Origin: MB1-2 sp046566065 | GTDB lineage: Bacteria; Actinomycetota; CADDZG01; WHSQ01 | Direction of reading: 5' to 3' | Assembly (NCBI GenBank): GCA_046566065.1 | Contig: JBKHXK010000012.1 | Coordinates: forward strand, 1 to 64,000 | Length of the DNA stretch: 64,000 bases | Shown here: positions 40,947 to 48,772 of the stretch, in pieces | How positions within the stretch are numbered: position 1 is the stretch's first letter | Layout of the letters: each line of letters starts with the position of its first letter | Notes under the pieces: generated by a model | The model's input: only the letters and a program-made list of their open reading frames with translations | What the model was told of the DNA's origin: nothing | The model's database searches: none | Position numbers and translations under genes: made by a program

Positions 40947-41825
40947 TCAGGAGCCAGCTCGGGCCGGATCGATCCCATCCATGAAGCGTCCCGCCGTTTC
41001 CATGAACGCTGCGGCCTCTTCGAGATAAGGCGTGTGAGAGCTGTTCTCGAACACCACCGTCTCGGCCTCCGGAAAGGCGATCTGCAGCTGTTCGAGGACC
41101 TTCGGCGTGCACATGTCATGACGCCCTGCGGTGATCAGCACGGGCACGTCGATCCCATTCACTCGGTCGCGGATATCCCAACCGCCGAGCTTGCCTACCA
41201 TCGTCCACTCGTTCGGCCCCCACATCGCGCGATAGACATCCTTGCTGCGAGCCTCCTGCATCCGATCGATCTCGACCGCACCCTCTAAACGACAGAAGTG
41301 GCGAGCGTTGAGGACGGCTTCGGCCTCGAGGTAGGCCGGATCGTCGACGTCTTTCTTCCGAAGCGTGTCTGCGTACTCCGTCGGAAGCTCGTCGCGGAGC
41401 CGTGCCTGTTCGGCCGCCCACGTGGCGGCGTCCACCAGCGTCGAGTTGAGCACGAGCCCGAGCAAGCCCTGGGGCCGGGTCACCGCGTATTCCATCGCTA
41501 GCATCCCGCCCCAGGATGTTCCCAGCACGAAGACGCGGTCGAGATGCAGTTCCTCGCGAAGGTTGGCGAGCTCGTCGACGAACACATCCACGTCCAGCTC
41601 GTCGACAGGGGGTCGAGAGGAGCCACCGCATCCCACCTGGTCGTACAAGACGACCGGGCGGCCTCGCTCAGCGAGTCCTTCCAGGCGGGCGAAGTAATGG
41701 TGAGACGACCCCGGCCCACCATGGAGACAGATCAGCGGAGCTCGTTCCGAGGCGTCACCAACGACCCGGTACCAGGTCCGCCAACCCCCGAACCCGATCG
41801 TCCCTTCACGGACCTGTGCCGTCAC
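40947..41825 (-). CDS. Proline iminopeptidase-like alpha/beta hydrolase (S33)
   Basis: A 292-residue enzyme of the proline iminopeptidase/tricorn-F1 group. Sequence: PLICLHGGPGSSHHYF (oxyanion HGGPG), YDQVGCGGSSRP, LGTSWGGMLAMEYAV (nucleophile Ser in GTSWGG), VLITAGRHDMCTP with the acid, and ENSSHTPYLEE with the catalytic His. The cap region has WGPNEWTMVGKLGGWD. It releases N-terminal residues, with Pro favoured in relatives; no signal peptide, so cytoplasmic. GTG 41825 is chosen; a longer frame reaches 41888 but the added residues are not conserved. It ends 4 bases from the convergent metzincin gene. Confidence 0.85.
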   Translation of the reverse strand: MTAQVREGTIGFGGWRTWYRVVGDASERAPLICLHGGPGSSHHYFARLEGLAERGRPVVLYDQVGCGGSSRPPVDELDVDVFVDELANLREELHLDRVFVLGTSWGGMLAMEYAVTRPQGLLGLVLNSTLVDAATWAAEQARLRDELPTEYADTLRKKDVDDPAYLEAEAVLNARHFCRLEGAVEIDRMQEARSKDVYRAMWGPNEWTMVGKLGGWDIRDRVNGIDVPVLITAGRHDMCTPKVLEQLQIAFPEAETVVFENSSHTPYLEEAAAFMETAGRFMDGIDPARAGS

Positions 41826-41917
41826 GCAGCAAAGGTAGCGGACCCTGCGCAAGATGGTTCTTGGAAGTGCTTCACCAAGCTGGCGCAAGGGTTCTCTCTA
41901 TCCCTCATACCTCGGCT

Positions 41918-42334
41918 TCACTCCCCCGTATGTTCCTCCCTCCACTGTTCGATAGCCGTCATCAGCGAAGGACCATCGGTCTTATCGAAGGAGGCCGACG
42001 CGCCCGCCTCGAGCATCAGAGACGAAGAGGTTTCACCCCACGAGGTGAAACCGAAGATCGTGATCCCCGGGTGCTCCCGTTTGATCGCTCGCGTCGCCTC
42101 GATGCCTCCCATCCCAGGCATCTGGACGTCCATCACGATGACATCGACGTGGTGCTGGGCGATCCACTCAAGGGCTGCTTCACCGCTGTTCGCTTGCGCG
42201 ACGTCGACCACCCCGATGCTTCTCAGAAGACGAGCCAACATCGTCCGAACGTCATCGTTGTCATCGACAACCAGAACGCTCATCGCCTGCCGCAACAGCG
42301 CACCCCCGGTCTCGATCAAGTTCCTGTCTTTCAT
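41918..42334 (-). CDS. Single-domain response regulator, orphan
   Basis: A receiver domain of 121-138 residues: VLVVDDNDDVRTML (acidic pocket), phospho-acceptor Asp in VIVMDVQMPGMGG, Thr in IFGFTSWGE and Lys in FDKTDG. The Lys is followed by Thr rather than the usual Pro, as in two more receiver proteins nearby. No output domain or adjacent histidine kinase. The start may be ATG 42334 or ATG 42283; neither has a convincing ribosome site. It would serve in a phosphorelay or as a CheY-like effector. Confidence 0.8.
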   Translation of the reverse strand: MKDRNLIETGGALLRQAMSVLVVDDNDDVRTMLARLLRSIGVVDVAQANSGEAALEWIAQHHVDVIVMDVQMPGMGGIEATRAIKREHPGITIFGFTSWGETSSSLMLEAGASASFDKTDGPSLMTAIEQWREEHTGE

Positions 42335-42455
42335 CGACGGGCAAGGCGCTCGACCCCATGGCCAATAACGGTCAAATCGAAGTGATACGGCCATCCCACT
42401 TGTCTCTTTCGGGCGGTTCGAGGGGCTAGTCAGTCCGTTGAGCTGGACCTGCTAC

Positions 42456-43184
42456 TCAGCGAGTCAGGGAGGTGAGCAGGTCGGCCAAACCGTTCGAAGC
42501 GCGGCCCAGTTGGCGCTTCGTGATCCGATGGACGGTGCGGCTGTAACCGGAGCGGTCGTACTCGCGCAGCAGCTCGAAATACGAGCGGTGAGCCGCGCTG
42601 GCGATCCGGCGCACCTTCCTGGCCGGGCTTGCAGCATCCATGCCGTCGTAACGGAAGCGGTATACCGAGACGCGTCTGTCGACCCCGTCTTCATAAGAAG
42701 AGTGAACGTTCTCCTCCCGATCGCGCTGATCCGTGTGCAGCGGGTTGGCGACGTCTGAAACGATGTGAGCTAGGTAACCGAGAGCCTTGCTCGCGGCCCG
42801 CTCCCGACCCGCGTCGAGCCTCGCCTGCGCCCGCCGGAACCACACCGCGGCCGCCTCGTCGGCTCCGCCGTATACGTCACCCCAGCGGTCGTAGACGTGC
42901 CACCAGGTGCCCGAGGCGTGGTCGATCCCGTCACGGCAGTCCGGGTCATCCGTGGCGCGCAAGGCGACCCTGGTGCGGACCCAGTCCGTGCGCTCTCCCG
43001 TCGCCTCGAGAGCCTCGTCCAGGATCCAGTCGTGGGTTCCGTAGGCGTTGCATCCGTCCACCCCGTTGGACCAGGCCCGGGCCGCCGGGGCGCTCGATAG
43101 GCCGGACCAAACCGCCGACAGAGCCACAGCCACCCCGGCCAGGCGGGCTCTACGGCCGCCACGCAACACCGCCATTACCCTCAT
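42456..43184 (-). CDS. Secreted zinc-dependent phospholipase C family protein
   Basis: A 242-residue secreted protein of the zinc-dependent PLC/P1-nuclease-like family. The signal peptide ends at ARA, giving a mature protein that starts with Trp (WSNGVDGCNAYGTHDW), as in clostridial and Bacillus PLC where the N-terminal Trp binds zinc. Further ligands appear in DGIDHASGTWW, HIVSDVANPLHTD (HxxxDxxxxxH) and VHSSYED (HxxxE), so the trinuclear zinc site looks complete. It could cleave phospholipids or phosphodiesters outside the cell. ATG 43184 lies just after a TACTGT-like -10, so a leaderless message is likely; ATG 43175 is possible. Confidence 0.78.
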   Translation of the reverse strand: MRVMAVLRGGRRARLAGVAVALSAVWSGLSSAPAARAWSNGVDGCNAYGTHDWILDEALEATGERTDWVRTRVALRATDDPDCRDGIDHASGTWWHVYDRWGDVYGGADEAAAVWFRRAQARLDAGRERAASKALGYLAHIVSDVANPLHTDQRDREENVHSSYEDGVDRRVSVYRFRYDGMDAASPARKVRRIASAAHRSYFELLREYDRSGYSRTVHRITKRQLGRASNGLADLLTSLTR

Positions 43185-43276
43185 CGTGGACAGTATGGGG
43201 CCGGTTCGGGCGAAAGGCAGGAAAGAAGCGGCGTGAGTCGAACCCTCCCCTCACACACACAGGGAGGACTACAACC

Positions 43277-44440
43277 ATGCGGAGAATCATCACCATCATC
43301 GCGGCTCTCGGGCTGCTCGTCGGGATGCTCCCGGGTGCCTCTGCGGGCCCCGGTGCTCAGGGGTTCAGCTCGGACAACATCGAGCAGGTCACCTTCCTGC
43401 CGTTCGAAGCGGGCACCGCAACGGGGGCCGACTTCTTCAACCAGGGCAAGAACCGCTACATGATCGTCACCAGTTGGAAGAACTTCAACATCTACGACAT
43501 CAACGATCCGGCTAGCCCGGAACTCGTGTCCACGGTCCCGTTCGGGTTCCAGTTCGAGAACGAGGACGTGTCCACGAACGGCAAGATCATGCTGTTCTCG
43601 GAGTCCCTTCCGCGGAATGTCCTGCATGTCTGGGACATCGAGGACGTGACGAACCCGGTGGAGATCAGCCAGGTCCCCGGGGCCGGCCAGCACACCACCA
43701 GCTGCATCCTGGACTGCCAGTGGGCCTACGGTTCCAACGGAGCCATCACCGATCTCCGCAACCCCGCGAAGCCCAAGCTCTTGAAGGAGAAGTGGAACGA
43801 TGGCCTCGAGGCGATCGGTGGTTTCCACGACGTGCGCGAGGTGGCGCACGGTCTGGTCCTGAGCGCCTCCCAGCCGATGGTCTTCCTCGACGCCCGCAAA
43901 GACCCTGCCCACCCCAAGCTTCTGGCCACGAGCGCGCTTAACGAGCAGGTGGGAGAGGCTCCGGTCCACTCGAACCAGTGGCCGCGCAACGCGAAGGACG
44001 ACTTCGTGCTGGTCACCGGCGAAAGCTGGTCCCCCACCAACGGCTCCGGTCGGTGCACCGAGGACCGCAACCAGGGCTTCAGCACCTGGGATGCGACGAA
44101 GTGGAAGAAGACCCAGTCCTTCACGAGGATCGACGTCTTCAAGGCGAAGAACGGAACCGTGGTGGACGGCGGCTCGGCTGTGAACGCTCCCTTCGGTTGC
44201 TCATCGCACTGGTTCGAAGCGCACCCGGACTGGAAGAACGGTGGACTTGTTGCGGCGGGCTGGTACAGCCACGGCACCAGGATCCTCAAGGTCGACTCCA
44301 AGGGCAAGATCTCGGAGATCGGTTACTTCCTGCCGCACGGAGGCGGCACCTCGGCCGCCTACTGGGTCGACGACGAGTACATCTACTCGGTCGACTACCA
44401 GCGAGGCATCGACGTCCTCCGCTACACCGGCAAGGTCTAA
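43277..44440 (+). CDS. Secreted LVIVD-repeat beta-propeller protein
   Basis: A 387-residue exported protein. Signal peptide RRIITIIAALGLLVGMLPGA then SAG. The rest is built of beta-propeller blades of the LVIVD type (NFNIYDINDPASPELVST, VLHVWDIEDVTNPVEISQ, MVFLDARKDPAHPKLL, YIYSVDYQRGIDVLRY) with cysteine pairs, e.g. SCILDCQWAYG. Such proteins are usually cell-surface or exported scaffolds; no active site is known. Start at ATG 43277 with GGGAGG 9 bases upstream; an open frame back to 42629 is not coding. A very strong bidirectional terminator follows. Confidence 0.85.
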   Translation: MRRIITIIAALGLLVGMLPGASAGPGAQGFSSDNIEQVTFLPFEAGTATGADFFNQGKNRYMIVTSWKNFNIYDINDPASPELVSTVPFGFQFENEDVSTNGKIMLFSESLPRNVLHVWDIEDVTNPVEISQVPGAGQHTTSCILDCQWAYGSNGAITDLRNPAKPKLLKEKWNDGLEAIGGFHDVREVAHGLVLSASQPMVFLDARKDPAHPKLLATSALNEQVGEAPVHSNQWPRNAKDDFVLVTGESWSPTNGSGRCTEDRNQGFSTWDATKWKKTQSFTRIDVFKAKNGTVVDGGSAVNAPFGCSSHWFEAHPDWKNGGLVAAGWYSHGTRILKVDSKGKISEIGYFLPHGGGTSAAYWVDDEYIYSVDYQRGIDVLRYTGKV

Positions 44441-44455
44441 GACCAAGATAGAAGT

Positions 44456-44500
44456 CACGAGAAAGGGCCTACGGGACGATCCCGTAGGCCCTTTCTCGTG
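44456..44500. terminator. Strong bidirectional terminator (21-bp perfect stem)
   Basis: A perfect 21-base inverted repeat (arms 44456-44476 and 44480-44500) with a 3-base CGA loop. The arms contain GAGAAAGGGCC and GGCCCTTTCTC, so each direction ends in a short pyrimidine run. It lies between the LVIVD gene (stop 44440) and the convergent receiver gene (stop at 44542) and would terminate both. Confidence 0.92.
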
Positions 44501-44541
44501 CCCGCACCGTTAACCCCCTGGAGCCAGCTTCGGCTCTTGGG

Positions 44542-44988
44542 CTAGGCGTCATCTCTCGAGCCCAGAGTGGCTATCAGCCGATCGGGGAGGTCGATCATGA
44601 TCTGGTCTTTGTGCATCCAGTCGTCGATCTCTGCTAGGTCCAGGTTGGGATCCCGCCCGGGACGGTAGGTACCGGTCACCACTATGAGCTTCGTCCTCGG
44701 CGAAACCGAACGAGCCTCCTTCAGCGCTCCGAGATCGCTCATCCCGTCCATGTGCAGATCGAAGGTGGCAAGGTCCGGTTGATGCGTACGGAGGCAGTCG
44801 ACAGCGGCCGCTGCGTCGCGGACCTCGGCGATCACATCGAATCGCTCGTCGCGCTCGAGCACCATCCTGATCAGTGTGCGGATGTCCTCGGAATCGTCGG
44901 CTATGACCGCCGAGAAGCGATCTCCTTTTCCGACCCCGCCATCGTGTCCCACTCCGCCATTCGACGTCATACGGGCAGCTTGTGACAT
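44542..44988 (-). CDS. Single-domain response regulator, orphan
   Basis: A receiver protein of 148 residues with a Gly-rich 25-residue lead (SNGGVGHDGGVGKGDRF). Acidic pocket VIADDSEDIRTLI, phospho-acceptor Asp in LATFDLHMDGMSD, Thr in LIVVTGTYRPG and Lys in DWMHKDQIM, again not followed by Pro. No output domain; no kinase gene beside it. Together with the next receiver gene (both on the minus strand, 80 bases apart) it forms a small orphan cluster. Its effector role is unknown. Confidence 0.8.
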   Translation of the reverse strand: MSQAARMTSNGGVGHDGGVGKGDRFSAVIADDSEDIRTLIRMVLERDERFDVIAEVRDAAAAVDCLRTHQPDLATFDLHMDGMSDLGALKEARSVSPRTKLIVVTGTYRPGRDPNLDLAEIDDWMHKDQIMIDLPDRLIATLGSRDDA

Positions 44989-45068
44989 AGCTCTGATGGG
45001 TCACTTAGCGCGTAGCCGAGATGGATCAGACGGGAAGACTCGCCTGTCGGGATCGTGATGTCGAGACG

Positions 45069-45434
45069 CTAGTTGCCCCCGAAGAGCTGTTCCAGGGTTC
45101 TCAAGAGCTCCGGCAGCTTGTCCTTGGCGAACACTCCGGTCGCTCCAGCCTGCAGCAGACGGTCGGCGCCCTCCGAGTTAGATGCCGTGAAGCCCACGAT
45201 GGCAGTGGAAGGCAACTCCTTCTTGATCAGACGGGTGGCCTCGGCACCATCCATCACCGGCATCATGAGATCCATCACGATCAGGTCCGGTTCCAGCTCC
45301 ACGGCCAGGTCGAGACCGTCCTTACCGTCGGCCGCTTCGCCCACGACCTCGACGGGCCCGGCCAGCAGGTTCAACGACAGCATCATCCGGATGTCGCTGT
45401 CGTCGTCGACAATCAAGGCTCGCACGGGCCGCAT
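45069..45434 (-). CDS. Single-domain response regulator, orphan
   Basis: A 121-residue receiver: ALIVDDDSDIRMML, phospho-acceptor Asp in LIVMDLMMPVMDG, Thr in AIVGFTASNSEG and Lys in GVFAKDKLPELL, where Asp follows the Lys instead of Pro. Start ATG 45434 has AAGGAC 6-7 bases upstream; a longer frame to 45545 is not conserved. It lacks any output domain. It shares the K-[DT] feature with the receiver proteins at 41918 and 44542, which suggests they are paralogues in one branched phosphorelay. Confidence 0.85.
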   Translation of the reverse strand: MRPVRALIVDDDSDIRMMLSLNLLAGPVEVVGEAADGKDGLDLAVELEPDLIVMDLMMPVMDGAEATRLIKKELPSTAIVGFTASNSEGADRLLQAGATGVFAKDKLPELLRTLEQLFGGN

Positions 45435-45532
45435 GGTCTGTCCTTGCTGGAGGTGTGGGTCGTACTCACTGTCCCATTTGTCCCGATGGCCGCCAATACG
45501 CAATCTGCGCATCTCGGTTTCCAAACGACAAC

Positions 45533-45561
45533 CGCCCCGGTCCATCGGTCGGACCGGGGCG
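45533..45561 (-). terminator. Terminator downstream of the SDR gene
   Basis: Perfect 11-base-pair stem, CGCCCCGGTCC (45533-45543) and GGACCGGGGCG (45551-45561), loop 7 bases. AAACGA/TCGTTT pairs lie just outside and extend it with a bulge. It follows the SDR stop (45575) on the minus strand, so it ends that transcript before the orphan receiver gene. Confidence 0.75.
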
Positions 45562-45574
45562 ATCGTTTGTCGCC

Positions 45575-46330
45575 TTACTGAGCGGTGTAAGCGCCGTCCA
45601 CCGTGTAATAGCTACCGGAGACGAAGGACGCCTCATCAGAGGCCAGGAAGGTCACCAGATTCGCAACCTCTTCGGGCTGTCCCAGTCGTCCAATCGGATG
45701 CAGCGCAGTGACACCCTTCACGATCTCGGCACTCTCGGGCTTCCGCAGTAGCGGGGTCTCGATGAAGCCGGGGCCGACCGCGTTGACGCGCACACCCTCC
45801 TTCGAGTACTCGATCGCAGCGGTCTTGGTTAAGCCTGCTACTCCGTGCTTCGCTGCCACGTAGGCGCTGGACTGCGCGAACCCTACGGAACTCAGGATCG
45901 AGCCGATGTTCACGATCGATCCGCCACCGTTCTTCAGCATCGCCGGGATCTCGTAGCGCATGGAGTAGAAAACGCCATCGAGGTTCACCGCCATGACCTG
46001 TCTCCAGCTGTCGAGCGGGTAGTCCGCGACGGGCGCGCTGACCCCACCGATCCCTGCGTTGTTGACGGCGATGTCGAGCCGACCGTGCTCTGCGACCACT
46101 CGGTCGATCAGCGACTTCATCGAGTCGGAGTCACTAACGTCCGCTACCTCGGCGTGGGCCGCCGGTCCGATGTCGGTAGCAACCTGCTTAGCCGGCACGT
46201 CGTTGATATCCACGACGATCACGGTCGCTCCCTGGTCGGCGAACTGATGGGCGATCGCCTCGCCGATGCCGGAACCCGCCCCGGTCACCAGCGCCACCTT
46301 TCCCTCCAAACGTGTGCCTGTATTGGTCAT
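45575..46330 (-). CDS. Short-chain dehydrogenase/reductase (SDR)
   Basis: A 251-residue classical SDR. NAD(P)-binding TGAGSGIGEAIA, an Asp after beta 2 (VIVVDIND) that favours NAD(H), NNAGIGG, the catalytic Ser in NIGSILSSVG, and YVAAKHG (Tyr-x-x-x-Lys). The C terminus EEVANLVTFLASDEASFVSG leads to the family end GxxYTVDGAY. The substrate is unknown; the fit is to 3-oxoacyl or alcohol reductase-like members. It lies 41 bases after the F420-type oxidoreductase gene on the same strand, and both are divergent from MarR, so MarR probably controls them. Confidence 0.88.
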   Translation of the reverse strand: MTNTGTRLEGKVALVTGAGSGIGEAIAHQFADQGATVIVVDINDVPAKQVATDIGPAAHAEVADVSDSDSMKSLIDRVVAEHGRLDIAVNNAGIGGVSAPVADYPLDSWRQVMAVNLDGVFYSMRYEIPAMLKNGGGSIVNIGSILSSVGFAQSSAYVAAKHGVAGLTKTAAIEYSKEGVRVNAVGPGFIETPLLRKPESAEIVKGVTALHPIGRLGQPEEVANLVTFLASDEASFVSGSYYTVDGAYTAQ

Positions 46331-46371
46331 TTCCCTCTCCTTCCCTTCCGTGGTGCGATCGACGATGCGAG

Positions 46372-47004
46372 TCAGTTAAGCGGTCCGACGAGCTTCCATC
46401 CCGACTGCCAAGACCAGTTGTTCTTGGCGTTAAGAGAGATGTTGAGGAACGCCATGCCCTCCAGGTAACGGGCGTTCGAGAGAGGGCCCACGTCGATCGG
46501 CCGGTAGCCGACCTCTTCCAAGAGATGGATCACCTGCTTCTTCGCATCGACGTCGTCACCGGCGACGAATCCGTCCAGCTGGACCCCGTTCACCGCCGCG
46601 ACTGCCTGGTTGCCGGCGAAAACGGTGTTGAAGGCCTTGATGACCTTGGCCTCCGGCAACTGCATCTGAACCAGCTCGGCCCCCGAGGTGCCGTCCGTCT
46701 GAAGACCCGAGAGATCGTCCTTCAAGGGGTTCGTGATGTCGATGACGGTCTTGTTCCCCACCTGGCCTGCGATGCCCTTTGCCACACTCTCGACGACGCC
46801 GAAAGGAACCGCCAGCACGACGATGTCGGCCTCTTCAACAGCGTCCTGATTCGAGTTCGTGGTGCTTACTCCGAGTTCGGCCCTCAGGGTCTCGAGGGTC
46901 TCGGTGCCCTCGAGGTCGGCCACCGTCACTTCGTTGCCCGTCGCTTTCGCTGCCTTCGCAACTGCGGATCCCACGTTGCCCGATCCGATGATCGCTACTT
47001 TCAT
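46372..47004 (-). CDS. F420-dependent NADP reductase-like oxidoreductase
   Basis: A 210-residue protein with an N-terminal Rossmann motif VAIIGSGNVGSAVAKAA and the FNO-type core (ADIVVLAVPFG, VIDITNPLKDD, VIKAFNTVFAGN, VGYRPIDVGPLSNARYLEG). It resembles NADPH:F420 oxidoreductase (Fno) and Ssp/metalloreductase-type relatives; whether F420 or only NADP is used cannot be told. Start decided as ATG 47004, with GGAGGG upstream; an upstream ATG at 47019 lies too far out. It is the first gene of the MarR-divergent operon with the SDR gene. Confidence 0.8.
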   Translation of the reverse strand: MKVAIIGSGNVGSAVAKAAKATGNEVTVADLEGTETLETLRAELGVSTTNSNQDAVEEADIVVLAVPFGVVESVAKGIAGQVGNKTVIDITNPLKDDLSGLQTDGTSGAELVQMQLPEAKVIKAFNTVFAGNQAVAAVNGVQLDGFVAGDDVDAKKQVIHLLEEVGYRPIDVGPLSNARYLEGMAFLNISLNAKNNWSWQSGWKLVGPLN

Positions 47005-47063
47005 CTCACCCTCCTGCATCGTCTTGTCGTCCTGTCATCGCCTGTAACCCCAAGATGGGCTAC

Positions 47064-47085
47064 GATATTTCCAATTAGAACTATC
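47064..47085. promoter_or_regulatory. Candidate MarR operator
   Basis: GATATTTC (47064-47071), 6-base spacer, GAACTATC (47078-47085): an imperfect palindrome with 7 of 8 arm positions matching, in the 97-base divergent gap between the F420-type oxidoreductase and marR genes. Its AT-rich 22-base size and location fit an autoregulatory MarR site controlling both directions. Confidence 0.5.
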
Positions 47086-47101
47086 TTTCTCAGGAGAGGT
47101 G

Positions 47102-47596
47102 ATGGCACAAAGACCTGGAGGCAAACGATTCAAGGAACTGATGAGGCGCTCTAGTCGAGATTGGGCCGCCAGCAAGGTCGTCGTCGGGATCCTGCGAGCC
47201 GACTCGAGGGCCGCCCAGGCACTCGAAAGGCGCTTGGCAGACGTGGACCTGACCCTGCCCCAGTTCAACGTGTTGATGGTTCTCGCGGCCTCGCCCGCTG
47301 GATCGCTGCCCCTTTTCGAGCTCAACGCACAGCTGGTCAGTACCCCGCCCAACACCACCTGGCTGACAAGCCGAATGCAGGAACGCGGTTTGGTCACAAA
47401 GAAGCGAGATCCGGACGACGGGCGCGTGGTGCTACTGGAGATCAAGGAGAAAGGGTGGAGCGTTCTTGCGAAAGCAGCACCTCTCGTGTTCGGGACCGAA
47501 CGGGAGCTGCTGGCCGGATTCTCTGAAGCAGAGCTGCAAACGCTAGGCGAGCTGCTCTCACGCCTCCTCGATCAAGACCCTCCCGAAGGAGGGTGA
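47102..47596 (+). CDS. MarR family transcriptional regulator
   Basis: A 164-residue MarR-type winged helix protein: LTLPQFNVLMVLAASPAGSL, FELNAQLVSTPPNTTWL (recognition helix), then MQERGLVTKKRDPDDGRVV with the beta-hairpin wing and the Asp-Arg motif. The start is ATG 47102, with AGGAG 5 bases upstream; the GTG at 47099 is only 2 bases away. It is divergent from the SDR/F420 operon and followed by a TRIC-type channel gene 6 bases downstream. Its ligand is unknown, but phenolic or oxidant sensing is usual for the family. Confidence 0.9.
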   Translation: MAQRPGGKRFKELMRRSSRDWAASKVVVGILRADSRAAQALERRLADVDLTLPQFNVLMVLAASPAGSLPLFELNAQLVSTPPNTTWLTSRMQERGLVTKKRDPDDGRVVLLEIKEKGWSVLAKAAPLVFGTERELLAGFSEAELQTLGELLSRLLDQDPPEGG

Positions 47597-47602
47597 CGTT
47601 CC

Positions 47603-48199
47603 GTGCTTCTTGTCTTCGATCTCATCGGAACATTCGTCTTCGCATCGAGCGGCGCGCTACTCGCCCGCAAGGCCAACCTCGATCTCTTCGGCGCGTTCGT
47701 CCTGTCACTGGCAGCCGGAACAGCTGGAGGTGTGATCCGCGACCTGCTGGTGGGGCTCATCCCGCCGGTGGCACTGACGGAATGGCGCTACCCCGTCGTA
47801 GCCGCCGCCGCGACCATCGTTGTTGCTCTGCGTGGAGAGTTCCTCGAAACCCGATTGAAGCGACCCATCACGATGCTCGATGCGCTCGGGCTGGGACTCT
47901 TCGCGACGACTGGTACCTGGCGCGCCATCGATGCCGCACTCCCGGTTGTAACCGCCCTCTTCGTCGGCGTGATCACCGCAGTTGGTGGTGGGATCGTCCG
48001 CGACGTGCTAGTAGCCCGCGTCCCGGTCGTGCTTCGCCGCGAGATCTACGCGCTCGCCGCCCTGGCCGCGTCCAGCCTGGTGATCGTTGCGGATGTCACC
48101 GGGATCGAGCGAGCGATCGCGGGCGTATGCGCTGTCGGAGTGACGGCCGGTTTGCGCCTGGTGGCCGCCCACAAGAGCTGGAACGTGCCGAAGATCTGA
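47603..48199 (+). CDS. TRIC/UPF0126 family membrane channel
   Basis: A 198-residue protein with seven helices in two repeats (VFDLIGTFVFASSGALLARK and GLGLFATTGTWRAIDAAL). Each repeat carries the family motif: GTAGGVIRDLLVG and AVGGGIVRDVLVARVP. These are the GG-x-x-R-D motifs of bacterial TRIC-type trimeric cation channels. It starts with GTG 47603, 9 bases after AAGGAGGG, and lies 6 bases after the MarR stop, so the two are an operon. Potassium or other small-cation permeation is the expected role. Confidence 0.88.
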   Translation: MLLVFDLIGTFVFASSGALLARKANLDLFGAFVLSLAAGTAGGVIRDLLVGLIPPVALTEWRYPVVAAAATIVVALRGEFLETRLKRPITMLDALGLGLFATTGTWRAIDAALPVVTALFVGVITAVGGGIVRDVLVARVPVVLRREIYALAALAASSLVIVADVTGIERAIAGVCAVGVTAGLRLVAAHKSWNVPKI

Positions 48200-48369
48200 G
48201 CACCGTAGCCGGAGCTTTTGATCGAGGCAAGGCGTGTTCGGCCTATCAGGGAAAAGCGATCGTCCGCACGAGAATCTCGTCCGATCCTTGCGAGGAGCTA
48301 CACATCTTCTTCACATCGCAGCCCTAGCGTGAACGCTCAGGTCGATTCAACCTGCACAGGAGGACAGCC

Positions 48370-48762
48370 GTGAGAGAAAGGAGCATCTACCGAGGAGCCG
48401 CCGTCCTCGGCGGGATAGCAGCGCTCCTGCTGATCTGGCTATCCCTCGGGGTCGGCATCCTGGGAGCTGATGGTGACCGTGCCAATCTCATGTACGCCGC
48501 GGTGGTTCTGGTGGGAGTGGTCGGGAGCCTCGCCGTGCGATTCGATGCTCGAGGGATGGCGGGGGTGTTGGCCACCATGGCAGCGACCCAGGCAGCGATA
48601 ACCGCGATCGCACTGGCGGTCGGCGTGCAGGAGTCGGGGGTCAGCCCCACGGCAGAGATCGTGGTGCTGAACGGCTTCTTCATCGCCATGTTCCTCGCGT
48701 CGGCCTGGATGTTCCGCCACGCCGGGTCGACGCATGCCGGCGACGCTCATGTCTCACGATGA
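48370..48762 (+). CDS. Small four-helix membrane protein, unknown
   Basis: A 130-residue membrane protein with four predicted helices (GAAVLGGIAALLLIWLSLG, LMYAAVVLVGVVGSLAV, MAGVLATMAATQAAITAIAL, IVVLNGFFIAMFLASAWMF). The N terminus is charged and the C terminus His-rich (HAGSTHAGDAHV). GTG 48370 has AGGAGG 6 bases upstream. I recognise no family. A 170-base gap separates it from the TRIC gene, and it ends 10 bases from the convergent PAS gene. Confidence 0.65.
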   Translation: MRERSIYRGAAVLGGIAALLLIWLSLGVGILGADGDRANLMYAAVVLVGVVGSLAVRFDARGMAGVLATMAATQAAITAIALAVGVQESGVSPTAEIVVLNGFFIAMFLASAWMFRHAGSTHAGDAHVSR

Positions 48763-48772
48763 CGCAGACAGA

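Noticed and set aside
42629..43276. Long in-frame extension of the LVIVD gene
   Set aside because: Overlaps the phospholipase C gene on the other strand and lacks protein character; the signal peptide at 43277 with a good ribosome site marks the real start.
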